NCBI GenBank assembly: GCA_023053545.1
Contig: JAKZAN010000007.1
Location: 10,044,001-10,108,000 of the forward strand
Source: Lepidurus packardi
Taxonomy: Eukaryota > Arthropoda > Branchiopoda > Notostraca > Triopsidae
Length of the DNA: 64,000 nucleotides
Reading direction: 5' to 3'
Below, piece by piece: positions 34,348 through 45,619 of the stretch. How positions within the stretch are numbered: the first letter of the stretch is position 1; each line of letters opens with the position of its first letter. The notes beneath the pieces are model-generated. The model saw nothing but the letters and a program-made list of their open reading frames with translations, was not told the DNA's origin and did no database searches. The position numbers and the translations under genes were made by a program.

Positions 34348-37300
34348 CAGGGCCGCCCAGAGGTTAGACGGGGCCCGGGGCGAACCAAAAATGGAGGCCC
34401 CCCTTTTTTTTTTTTTTTTTTTAAATGCTGCGCCTATTGACCGCTTCTTTTATTGAGGCCCCTTTCGTGCACATACGAAACTGTAAAAAAAAAGTATTTA
34501 AAAAATTGAAAACCTTCTGTAATCTTGATTAAAATCAGACTTGTATATAGACAAAACCAAAGAAAAATTCGGAATACAGACTTTCTTGCTCTTCGCATTG
34601 CAAACTCGTCAATTAAATTATCGTAATTAAGATTCCGAGCCAGGTTGTGTTCAACAGATAAAATCAGTAAATGATTTAGTCGTTCCTGGCCCATAGTGGA
34701 GCGCAAGTGGTTTTTTTACGAGGGACATCTTGCTGAAAGATCGCTCCGCAGACGCAACTGACACAGGCAAACAAAGAAACATACGCAACGATATACAAAT
34801 CTGAGGAAACAAGGTCTCTATAAGGAATGTTCATATATTTTGTTTAGCAGCTTCAAGGGAGAGCAAAGCTTTGACTGGAGAAAATTTTCACGAGTCTTGA
34901 CAAAAAGTCGCATTTCTTCGACTAGATCTTCTTAACTTAAATCACGAGAATCAGCTTGAGCGAGACTTTTGGTTTTCCGATGTATTAAATCCATATTTGT
35001 GACTTCTTGGTCCCAAAGAAAAGAGAAGAGATCGCAAATGTTATTCGCTGCTTGAAAACGCTCTTTAATTTCCATTGATATTCTGTCTAAAGTGGCCAAA
35101 AAGACTTGTACTTTAAACTTGTCCTCCGCTGTTTCATGCAAGTGCTCCGTATTTTTCGGTTCACCATAAAAAGGCTTCCTTTTATGGAGTGCTTAGGTTT
35201 TTAGCTGGCTTTCCAAGCCCAACTGAGTAGCGACTAGTTTCGCTTCACTTACTAGTTGGTCCCAGTTCGTTCTCAATGTTTCGATGTCTTGAAGAAGGTT
35301 TCTGCATTCTCTAACTTCTCCTTCAATGCTAAGACTCGCTTTTTGTAGCAGCTTGTGCCTGTCATCGATGGCCTGCAGAGTCTTGTACCAAAATGTACTC
35401 AAAAGGACGAAGTGAAAAGATGACATCCAATTATCAAGCGTATCTGCATCCGCGTGCGCTCCAGGCGGCAAATCCAGTTCTTGAAGAAGCTCAAGAGATT
35501 TGAGGATTCCACGATAGTCCTTCAGCAAGGGCTTCACAGCGTCCATTCTGGCGCTCCAACGAGTATCTGAGAGGCTGTGCAGAGATACACTTGCGTTTTC
35601 TCGCAAAACTTTCCAGCGAGCTGGACTGCAGCTGAACCAGTTGTACAATTTTTGGATGTTGCCAAAGTAACTCTTAATTGCAAGGCATGCCTGGGCAGCA
35701 TTCACACCACACAAATTCAAACTGTGGGCTCCACAAGGGGAATCAAGAGCGCACGAGTTCACTTTTAAAATTACTGCCTGTACACCCTTGTAGCAGCCCG
35801 ACATGTTAGAAGCCTTATCGTATGCTTGGCCTCTGCAAAGCATGATTTCCGAATTGTTTTCCTTCAGACCTTGGAAAATCAGACCTGAAATGTCTTTCCC
35901 TTTCTTTTTTTCAAAATCTGCAAGTTTCAAAAATCTTTCGAAGACTTCCCAATTACCATCTGAACTCTGGTTGACAAAGCGAAAGAGGAATGTGACTTGT
36001 TCTGCGTGGGATGTATCTGGGGTGCTACCAGCAATAGTGCTATAGTACTGAGCTTTAATAATTTCATCTACGACAGCCTTTCGAACAGAGTTACCACAAA
36101 GCTCGAGAAACTCATTCCGAGTTCTCCAGGAGAGATAGTGGGCCTGCATTCTTTCACCTCGCTGCTGGTATTTCACTACCTCATCCAGATGATACATCAG
36201 AGTCTGGTCATGTCTGCCAATGAGTTCTAAGACCCCGATCAAATTCCCGTTACCGTGCTCCCCGACATGAGAAGAAGAACCGCGAAAGACAAGATTCCTT
36301 CCCGCCAAAAACAAAGCAACATCGAGACAGCATCTTAGAATTTCTCTCCATTTCTCGGATTCTTTGTTTACTTGCTTCACAACCTCCTTATCAATTCCTG
36401 TTGCCTTTTTGAAAGAAGTTAAACAGTCCTTCCATGCAAGATAAGCTTCAACGTGTGCAGCGGACTTTTCGTGATTCCTCAATTTTTCGTGAAGCTTATG
36501 CCAGTTCCCTCTAACGCCAACTCCAAATTTGCACAGTGTTGAAGCGGATTCGGATTGCCGGTCACTTTGGAAAAGACAGCAAGAAAAACAAAATAGCCCT
36601 CCTACGCTGTCACTCCAAACTAACCAGTCTCGAGGTACTTTTACGCTGTTAGGCTGCTCCTTGTACAGTACAATCACTGGGATAGGCCGTCCACAAGAAT
36701 CCCTCGGAAAAGCAGTGGGCATTGACGGAACCCCTTGTAGAACAATGAGGTCACGGTTCTTGACGATTTCTTCACGGGTTGTCCATGCGCCGGGATCACG
36801 TGCAGCTTCAGCTAGATGTTCTATATCATCGTCGTTCTCGACGCGTAATCCTGGTAAGTTGTCTTCCGGTTGCAAAGGTGAACTAGTAGTTTCTTCTACT
36901 GCTTCGCTTCCCTCATCTTGAGCGGGTAATTCTGCTTCACCTATTTCGTAGGGGAGGATCTTGGCAACAAAGAGCTCTTCGGAATCTGTTCTTGGCTGAG
37001 GTAGCGCCTCATCTGATAGCAAAGTTAATTGAATAGGTACCATACATTTCGCACTAGGAATTGACAAATTTACCTTCATTCACTTGTTGAGCATTTTCGA
37101 ACGAAATTTCTGTAGTAAGTGAATGTTCAACGATTTCGTTGCGACTGGAACTGGGCTGCGAAATCCAACCCAAGTCGATCAAAGTTAGTTTACCACGCTG
37201 GTCTGCAGAATCCCTATCCCGTTTAAGTTTTCTGTGTTGAGCACCAGACGGGTGATTTCTCTTCATTCTCATTAATTCTGAATAGTCAAGTGATAGATAG

Positions 37301-37627
37301 ACTAAGCCATAAGCTAACCCAAACTCCATCAATTGCCTGATCTCTTAGGAGCTGCTGTCGTCTGTGGTGAGAATATTTTAGTTGTGCTCCCTATGGCCCG
37401 AAACCGTAACCTTGAAAACAGAGCGCGGTTTTTTACAGTTGTTCATAAGATTTTAGAGTGTGCGCCATACATCAAGATGGCGAGTTTCACAAGCTTTAAA
37501 AAGTGTTGAAAAAAATTGAGCAGTTTTGTACAATATTTTTTAGCAGTATTTTGGTGTACAAAACATCCAAGTGGGGGCCCCCCAAGCAGCCGGGGCCCGG
37601 GACAAATCGCAAATCTGGGCGGCCCTG
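34348..37627 (-). mobile_element. hAT transposon copy B, no target duplication
   Basis: Same element as copy A with the same ends. Its right flank is TTGGTAAC, identical to copy A, but its left flank is GGTACATG, so the 8-bp duplication is missing. The left flank equals the sequence at 43012-43019, the end of the duplicated segment. This copy therefore arose with the segmental duplication, not by an independent ordinary insertion. Confidence 0.93.
35193..37272 (-). pseudogene. hAT transposase, copy B, main frame open but C-terminus broken
   Basis: The main frame 35193-37079 (628 codons) is open and includes the region deleted in copy A (VALFLAGRNLVFRGS). An upstream frame with KRNHPSGAQHRKLKR could join it through a 61-bp intron at 37013-37073, giving QQVNE-DEALPQP. 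The frame ends at LESQLKT; beyond this stop the protein continues recognisably (HETAEDKFKVQVFLATLDRI at 34932-35141) but meets another stop and a frameshift before the dimerisation segment RSTMGQERLNHL (34434-34706). Without that segment hAT transposases are not expected to work. Confidence 0.88.
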
Positions 37628-38428
37628 TTGGTAACTCCGCGTTGACTCATGGCGGCTGTTCCCTCCAAAGAACAACGAAAAATGCTTCTCAGAAAATCCC
37701 TGAAGCTAACCTTATCTTATCAAAGTACGGTGACTTAGACGTAGAACAAGCTAGAGTTTGTAATTGCTATTGTTCTGATCCTAAGCTACAATTCGAATGT
37801 CTGTTTGCATCGTCAGCTTTTAGTATGACGTCACATGTCGGTTTTTCTCGTATGACGTCGCCGGTAACTTTTTGTATGGCGTCGCAGACGGCCTGCCCAG
37901 CTACGAGTGGGGTCTTATCGTTATCGCGTGAACTTCCAGCTCCAGATTTACACTGGCAAACATTTTTCGTTGCACATTTGGATGGAACAGCAGCCGCCAT
38001 TAAGGCGTCGCCAAGTAGCACGTGGGTTACAATAGCTACATGTGAAATTTTAGTGGAAATAAAGTGTAACCAAATCGTTTTGTGCAGTACTGAAACTAGT
38101 GATCGTCTTCTGGACTTTGCGAATAGACCGCTTAAGTTGACAAGCAAGATAATTCGCATAAACTGCTAAAGGAAGTGGACCGAGTCAGTCTCCGGTTGAT
38201 CTTCCCCAGCATTATCATAACCAGCCGACGAGTTCACCTGCCACTATGGCAACTTACAATCCCAGGTCTTAATTTTTATCATAATTCAGCTAAAATTCCT
38301 TAAAAATCCCTTGGATTTATTCATAACTCCGATCACTTTCATTTATTATGATTTTCTGCGTTTGTTCTGCACAGATCGTCTATTCCCAACGAAATTCCGG
38401 TTGCCTGTTAAATAATTTTCTTGAATAA
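37628..38428 (+). pseudogene. Caspase 5' exon remnant and unidentified segment, copy B
   Basis: Matches 23114-23914 essentially base for base. It holds the unidentified 530-bp segment, the remnant of caspase exon 2 (to its donor at about 38266), and exon 3 fused to the following intron by the same deletion. The loss of the CARD thus predates the segmental duplication. Confidence 0.7.
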
Positions 38429-41400
38429 ATGAACAGGTCAAATGTCTTGAATCCTCCTGATTATGAAACAGATGCCCAAATAAGTGAAACTCCGGAAACT
38501 GAACCCATGTCGGACTTGCCTGCTCCAACACGTGATAGTACAACAAGTACTTTAACTATTAAAGTGAAATCAGCGAGTATTTTCAGAGGCGATGGAGTTG
38601 AAGGGGTAATTCAATCTTCTTACTGAAGTCTAACTTCTGAGGTCCTTAATTGTCTTATTTTTGGTTCAAATGTTCACTTTTGCTTAAAGGTTTACCGGTG
38701 TGTTGCGGATGGATTACGGGGTTTGGCACTCATACTGAATTATAAACGCGTTCCGGACGGTAACAGAAGACTACGTTCAAAATCAGATGTTCCTCGCTTG
38801 CAAGAACTGTTTAAACAACTCGGTTATAAAGTGATCGCTCATTCCGACCTTAGTGAAGCTGTAAGTTTTCATTGGGCTTTATTGAATTCCCAATTTAACC
38901 ATTTAAGATTCTGCTTAGATCTTTAACCTTTAGTTTTTTAGTTTTCTTTCAGTTTAATTCTTTATTTTTGTTCGACTTTTCGGCAAGGAAGCATGTAATA
39001 AAGGACTCTTGCCTTTTTAGGAAACAATAAAAGTTGTAGAAGACTTTCGTGCCATGAAAGAGCATGCAAAGGCGGATTCGACCATTGTTATTATAACGAG
39101 TCATGGAAAAGTTTCCGAAACTGGAGAAACCACATTTCAGACATACGACACGATCATTGGCTCCGAAATTATTATAAATAAATTCAATAACCATGACTGC
39201 CCTAATCTGAAAGGAAAACCCAAAATTTTCCTCTTTCAGTTCTGTGGGTACTTGGAATAAACTAAAATGGTCATTGAACAATTTAACATTTTTTTTCTTT
39301 TTTTGAATATATTAGAGTCACTTCCCCAAATCGGGTTGTCACAGATGCAAGGAACGAAACTATCCCAGTGCCGACTGATGAGAGGCGATTTAGCGACATT
39401 CTAATCGCCTATTCCACCTTGCCAGGTTCGTTTATTTCTTTTAAGTATTTTTTGGCGAAGTTTAACGGATTTTTTGGCGATTTTGAAGATTTTGTAGCGT
39501 ATGGAGAGTCTCATCAGTGTGCGTGGTTTGTATGGGCAATTTGCCATTTGTTCATGGAACACGCTCGGGATTCTCATGTCCAAGAGTTACTTACTAAGGT
39601 AGTGGATTGACTTGTTAGGAAGGTATTGCTAAAACGAAAGAATTTTGTGTCTTTTTAGGTGGACCAATGTATGAAACGGTGGACGGCGGATGAGTTGGGC
39701 AAGCAGACCGTAGAATGCACGCTCATTGAGTTTCGCAAGAAGTTCTTCTTCAACCCGGGCTTGGTTGGGCGTTCAAATTTAATAAATAGTAACGAACCCA
39801 TACCGTCAGGCTTTCCTGCTTTACCAGCTGACAATACTTTTACTGTGGAAGTGAAACCTGCCAGTACTTTCAAAGGAGCTAATGAAGATAAAGAAGTAAT
39901 TCAATTTCAGAAAATTCAGAAAACTTAATTTATAAAAGGATTTTTAAATCCTTATTTGTCTTATTTTTTGTTAAAATACTAACTTTTCTTTACAGACTTA
40001 CAAGTGTGTTCGGGATAGACCACGTGGTTATGCACTCATACTAAACTATAACAAAATTGTGGGCCAGAAAGAAAGGATGGGTTCGGAATTAGATGTTTCC
40101 CACTTGCAAGATCTTTTTAAGCAACTCGGTTATGAAGTGATCGTTAAGTGTGACTTGAAAAACTCCGTAAGTTTCCTTTTGGCTTTAGCTAATCCCCAAC
40201 TTAGCCACTTATTATTCAGCATAGCCCTTAACCTTTAATTTTTGTAATTTAATTTCAGTTTAATTATGTACATTTTTGGAATTTTCGACAAGGAAAGATG
40301 TAATAAAATACTCTTGTCTTTTAGGACACTCGGAAAGCTGTACGAGAGTTTCGTGACAGGAAAGAACATGCACAGGCGGATTCGACCATTGTTGTTATAA
40401 TGAGTCATGGGGAAGATGCTTTCCTAAGTGAAGGAACCAAATTTCTGACATCAGACGGCTACAAAATTGGCTCCGAAACTATTATTGATTATTTCAATAA
40501 CCATGACTGCCCTAATCTGTTCGGAAAACCCAAAATTTTCCTCTTTCAGTTCTGTCGGTATTTGGAATACGCTAAAATGGGCATTGAACAATTTAGTTTT
40601 AAATCTTTTTATATTTTAGAGGCATTCGGCATGATGTTCCTCGTAATACACCAGTCGCTTCCCCGTATGGGGTTGTCACAGATGGAGGGAAAGTGACGAC
40701 TGATAAGAGGCGATTTAGCGACATTCTAATCGCCAATTCCACGTTGCCAGGTTTATTTCTTTTAAGTATTTTTTTTAGCGAAGTTTAACGGATTTTTGGG
40801 CGTTTTTGAAGGATTTGTAGCGTATCGAGAGCCTGAACAGGGGGCGTGGTTTGTACGGGCAATTTGCCTCATGTTCATGGAACACGCTCGGGATTACCAT
40901 GTCTACAAGTTACTTACTAAGGTAGTGGATTGACTTGTTAGGAATGTATTGCTAAAAAGAAAGAATTTTGGGTCTTTTTAGGTGGATCAATGTATGAAAG
41001 GGTGGACGGCGCATGAGAATAAGGGCAAGCAGACCGTAGAATGCACGCTCAGGGAGTTTCACAAGAAGTTCTTCTTCAACCCGGGCTTGGTTGGGGATTC
41101 AAATTTAATAAATAGTATCGAACCCATACTGTCAGGCACGCCTGCTTTACCAGCTGACAATACTTTTATTGTGAAAGTGAAACCTGCCAGTACTTTCAAA
41201 GGAGCTAATCGAGAAGAATTAGTAATTCACTTTCCGAAAATTCAGAAAACTTAATTTATAAAAGGATTTTTAAATCCTTATTTGTCTTATTTTTTGTTAA
41301 AATACTAACTTTTCTTTACAGATTTACAAGTGTGTTCGGGATAGACCACGTGGTTATGCACTCATACTAAACTATAACAAATTTGGGGGCCAGGAAGAAA

Positions 41401-42479
41401 GGATGGGTTCGGAACTAGATGTTTCCCACTTGCGAAACCTTTTTAATCAACTCGGTTATGAAGTGATCGTTAAGCGTGACTTGAATTACTCCGTAAGTTT
41501 CCTTTTGGCTTTAGCTAATCCCCAACTTAGCCACTTACTATTCAGCATAGCCCTTAACCTTTAATTTTTGTAATTTAATTTCAGTTTAATTATGTACATT
41601 TTTGGAATTTTCGGCAAGGAAGCATCTAATAAAGGACTCTTGCCTTTTTAGGATACACTGCAAGTTGTACGAGACTTTCGTGACATGAAAGAGCATGCAA
41701 AGGCGGATTCGACCATTGTTGTTATAATGAGTCATGGAATAGATGGTTCCGTAACTGGAGGAACCAGATTTCTGACATCCAACGGCAGCAGTATTGGTTC
41801 CGAAATTATTATAAACCATTTCAATAACCGTAACTGCCCTAATCTGAAAGGAAAACCAAAACTCTTCCTTTTCCAGTTCTGTCGGTATTAAGTTAAAATG
41901 AACTTTAGAACAGTTTTGTTTTCGATTTTTTTTTAAAAATAGGGGTGATAATGAGGACGTTTCGCCAAATGGAACTTCCACAGATGGCCCGGGAGTACAT
42001 GCCCAAATGACAACTGATGAGATGCCATGTGGGGACATAATAATCGCCAATTCCACGTTGCCAGGTTTTTCTTCTTGCTTTTAAGTATTTTTTGTGGACA
42101 AAGTTGAATGGATTCTGGTGTGCTTTTGAAGGATATGTAGCGTACCGAAGTACTGGACATGGCTCGTGGTTTATTCAGGTGATTTGTCAAACGTTTATGG
42201 AACACGCTCAGGATAATCATTTGCGGCAGTTACTTGATAAGGTATAATGGATTCACTTGGTAGGAATTTATTGCTGAAAGAAAGATTTTTTTGTAGGCGA
42301 ATCAGCTTTTAAAACAGTGGTCGATTCAAAATAGGAAGTTCAAGCAGACCTTCGAATACACTGTCAGGGCGTTTGAAAAAGATTTTTTTTTCAACCCAGG
42401 CTTGCATATAGGGATGGGGGTACAAATTAATTTGAGTGATTATGTGGGAAGCTTGAATTTTTGTAACGCCCCAATATAA
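38429..42479 (+). CDS. Tandem three-domain caspase, copy B (about 911 aa)
   Basis: Sixteen in-frame exons: 38429-38605, 38690-38860, 39021-39247, 39316-39425, 39489-39598, 39659-39895, 39996-40166, 40325-40557, 40620-40750, 40812-40921, 40982-41221, 41322-41492, 41652-41884, 41943-42064, 42132-42241, 42297-42479. His/Cys pairs fall at about residues 144/191, 429/478 and 724/773. Unit 1 again has QFCG and YGESHQCAWF. Unit 2 has SHGEDA and QFCRGIRHD; unit 3 has SHGIDG and QFCRGDNEDV. The last exon ends normally shortly after FFFNPG, without the insertion seen in copy A, and so shows the ancestral C-terminus. That 48 splice-dependent frames across both copies and the CARD gene stay open argues that these are genes rather than debris. 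Expression is not shown by sequence. Confidence 0.77.
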
Positions 42480-43570
42480 CCTTGTAAGTACAGTTTCGAT
42501 GAAACTATTATTGTTTCAAGCCTGTCTAGTGTATTTCCTATGTTAAAAAAGATGCTTCTGATAAGGAAACATCTCCAAAACATAATTAGAACAGTTAAAA
42601 GTGTTTCATTGTTAAAGAGCTCTCAATTTAAAACTAGTAAAAAGTTTTTCTCGACCTAATAACCTATGCATAAGAACGCGCTCTCTGATCGTAGGTAATA
42701 ATTGAATTCGATCAATTAACAAAGAAGGGAAATCGGGATAGAAAGCATGAGCCATCCTGAGCTTACATACATAATTGTATCTAAGACATATAACATTAAT
42801 TAGAAGATAAATCTTCAATATCGTACTACTTGAACGGCAAACCGTATCATCTAGCAACGAAAAGCCAAACCATTTTCGTTCTTTCCCTCAAGCTAAATTC
42901 TTTACTTAAAGATCACTAACTAGTCAATAAGTTGATTGGCTTCCACTATCTAAATGTAATATTTTAAATCATAAATATTATGATCAAACACAAAAGAATT
43001 ATACGTAAGTGAGGTACATGTACAATATTGAGCTCAATAATCAACCGTAAATTGAATATCCGCCATTTTCGTACGCATAAGAGCCATCTAGTGTTACAAA
43101 CAGAACTACTTGCTACTACGTTCTTTCGTTATTTGGAAACGGAACGAAGGGGTGTTGGTGACATTTTTTGCGTACCTGAGAGTACAAATTCATGTCCGTT
43201 TCTAAATACAATGTTTACCAGAGCTGATACAGTAAGTTCTATCCTTTGTTCCACCCTTGTAATCACGTCTTAATCCAGAGTTTTCATTGTTTGTTGCAGT
43301 GTTATCCTTTCCAACCTTCACGTGCCCGATCCTGATTTCTGATAGCTTGGTTCGATTTTCTCATCACGATGACTTGGATGCAACTGATCTAACTGGCTTC
43401 CAGATTGCCCATTTAACTTGCTTTTAAAATCCCCATAGAGTTTCTGTCCTTCCTCTCGTTTTCCCCAACCTTCAATTCAACCTCAACTCTCATCAATTCA
43501 ATCGTGTTTCGTGAGCCAAAAATCGCCCCAAAACAAAAAGGAACCAAAAGAAAAAAGACTCTTGAGTTAC
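42480..43570. other. 3' flank of copy B and upstream region of SZRD1
   Basis: Up to 43019 this repeats the 3' flank of copy A and ends GAGGTACATG, where the duplicated segment stops. From 43020 the sequence is single-copy. CGCCATTTTCG near 43061 resembles a YY1-type promoter word. The rest looks like 5' untranslated and promoter DNA of the next gene. Confidence 0.55.
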
Positions 43571-44729
43571 ATGGCAAAAGCGTCAGCCCAGGAAGACTGC
43601 AAATCTGAATTTACTGGAGACAACGATGAAGATTTGCTAGAAGATTGGGAGCAGATGGAAGATTCTGGCGTAAGATTGCCTTTTTGACTAACTTTCATCA
43701 AGTCTCTTATCAAGTTTATTCGTTCTTCACAAAATCTCTTTGCTTTTCAGTTATTGGATAAGAAACTAGAAGCCATTGGACAAAAGCTGGTCACCAGCAC
43801 AAATCAAGCGTAAGGATTTCATGATTTCCGAAAAGTTTAATTAACATAATCCATGTGTTTGTGGTTTAGATCTGGATTCATTACGACTATTGACAGTCCT
43901 TATTCTATCATGACACCGGGACCCCAAATTAAGATACTGAAACGTCCAACTTCGTCCCAAGATTTGGACGCTAATGGCCCGAATTCACGTTTAAAGCCGA
44001 AACAACCCATGAAAACCTTACAACAGGTAATTGAACTTTCATCCGAAGGAAATTTTCACCCAAACCTTTTTACAAGACTCTTAGCACTCTTACAAAGGCT
44101 CTCATAACATGATGTGTACTAAAATTTCTCAAAAGTTGACAGAGTTGTGTCGTCATACCTCATTGTTCGATTTCAAGTTTACGACTTTGACTTGTTTGTC
44201 AATTAATCGTTAGAAAACACGTCCTGACCCTGAAAAGAAGTCAGAATAAGAATAAGATTGTTATAGAGTAAGATTCGAAACAAGTTCTAAACCCAAATCT
44301 AGTGTGCGCATGAACGTTTCGTACATTTGCTGATTCATTGCTGATTCAAACGTTAAAACTGGATATAATCTTCAGTTTAATAAAATAGAAGTGAACCTTA
44401 AGGTTTATCATAAATATCTTTCCTTCTTTTTCCCTAGCGAGAAGCTGAGTATGCGCAAGCGCGATTACGGATTTTGGGCGAAGCTGCTGCGCCATCTCCG
44501 AACGTTACTTTGACTCCAGTGGCGAACCTTTCGAACAAGTGAATCTAAATTCATTAAAAAAGGAAAAAGCCTTTAGCTTTTAAAGGAAATGCTAATTTTT
44601 TCTTCTCTTTGTTTAACTATTGTTGGCAGAGTGACTGCAGACGCTAAAGTAGTGACTAACGGGCCTGCGAATATTGTCCGGTGTCCACGTGGTCCGGATG
44701 GTAGCCAAGGATTCCGTCCTCGCACATAA
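43571..44729 (+). CDS. Szrd1: SUZ RNA-binding domain-containing protein (SZRD1)
   Basis: Five exons: 43571-43669, 43751-43809, 43870-44026, 44438-44538, 44630-44729, giving 171 aa. Recognisable blocks match animal SZRD1 in order: an acidic N-terminus with EDWEQMEDSG, LDKKLEAIGQK, the SUZ motif GPQIKILKRPTSS, REAEYAQARLRILGEA, and the C-terminal SUZ-C-like RGPDGSQGFRPR. SUZ segments bind RNA; the protein's role is not well defined, though human SZRD1 affects cell proliferation. Introns are 60-91 bp, with one of 411 bp. It lies downstream of the duplicated caspase segment and is not part of it. Confidence 0.94.
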
Positions 44730-45619
44730 CGTTGGGGAACTGCGGGAAAGGGGGAGGGGCGGAAAGCTTAGGAACGTGCCGCTTGTGTATATTCATGTGT
44801 AAGTGACTTTCCGGCAGCACTTGTGACAGTTTCTGATGAAGATTTTGGAAGTTTTCTTGGGGGAAAAGGGTAGGAGTAGGTCTTTTTTTCAATTGGCCTT
44901 GTAAACGTTACCAAAATAATTACAAATCTACTTCCCAGCGGAGAAATAAGGTGCTTGTTACAGTGTCTGATACAGCGCCAAGGTTGGAAAAAAACTGTTT
45001 CCCATAAGCAGCAGTAAATAAATGAAATAATTTTGAGGAAATGCTCCATTTCTTACCTATTACCTTTACCGTTGAAGTGGTTTTAGTTCTAATGCAGTGA
45101 AAGGGCCCTTACAGATCATGTAGAAAACCTTTTAGAAAACGCACGTAAAATGGTGGATTTCGCCCATTCTTGCCGCTAGGGAGCGAATTTGGTAAAGACT
45201 GTACGCCTTCTTTTGCGGCCCGTTTGTGGAAACGCAGTACCAGCAACGTTCGCCAGCTGTAATCATAGGGACGGCACCATTACCTTTCTTTTAAATGTTA
45301 AAAGAGGTCTGTAAGTGCTTTCATTAATTTAAAAACTCAATCACAATGGAACGCCTTTTCCTTTGCGCCATTGGGCGATCTCCGTGCTGCCGAGCCGAGA
45401 CCCGCGCCTGAGAGCCTGTTTCGGTTCGGCTTCGCAACTGAGAGCCCCTGCCTGGCAATGGGACCGCACGGTGCGGTTTTGACTATGCGGGTAACGTTCG
45501 CTAGATGGCGATGTTCGCTAGACGGCAAAAACATTACAGGCGTGGCTTACGGGCGCGTTGTTATTGGCCCGCAGTGCGAGAGTTCCTCATCCGTGTTTTG
45601 CAAGTTGTAATAATAAAAA
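44730..45619. other. Intergenic stretch between SZRD1 and the THAP gene
   Basis: No exon recognised. Overlapping frames of 65-93 codons on both strands look accidental. GC content rises from about 45160 toward the THAP start, as in a promoter or 5' untranslated region; CGTTCGCTAGA words recur near 45495 and 45510. Confidence 0.4.
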
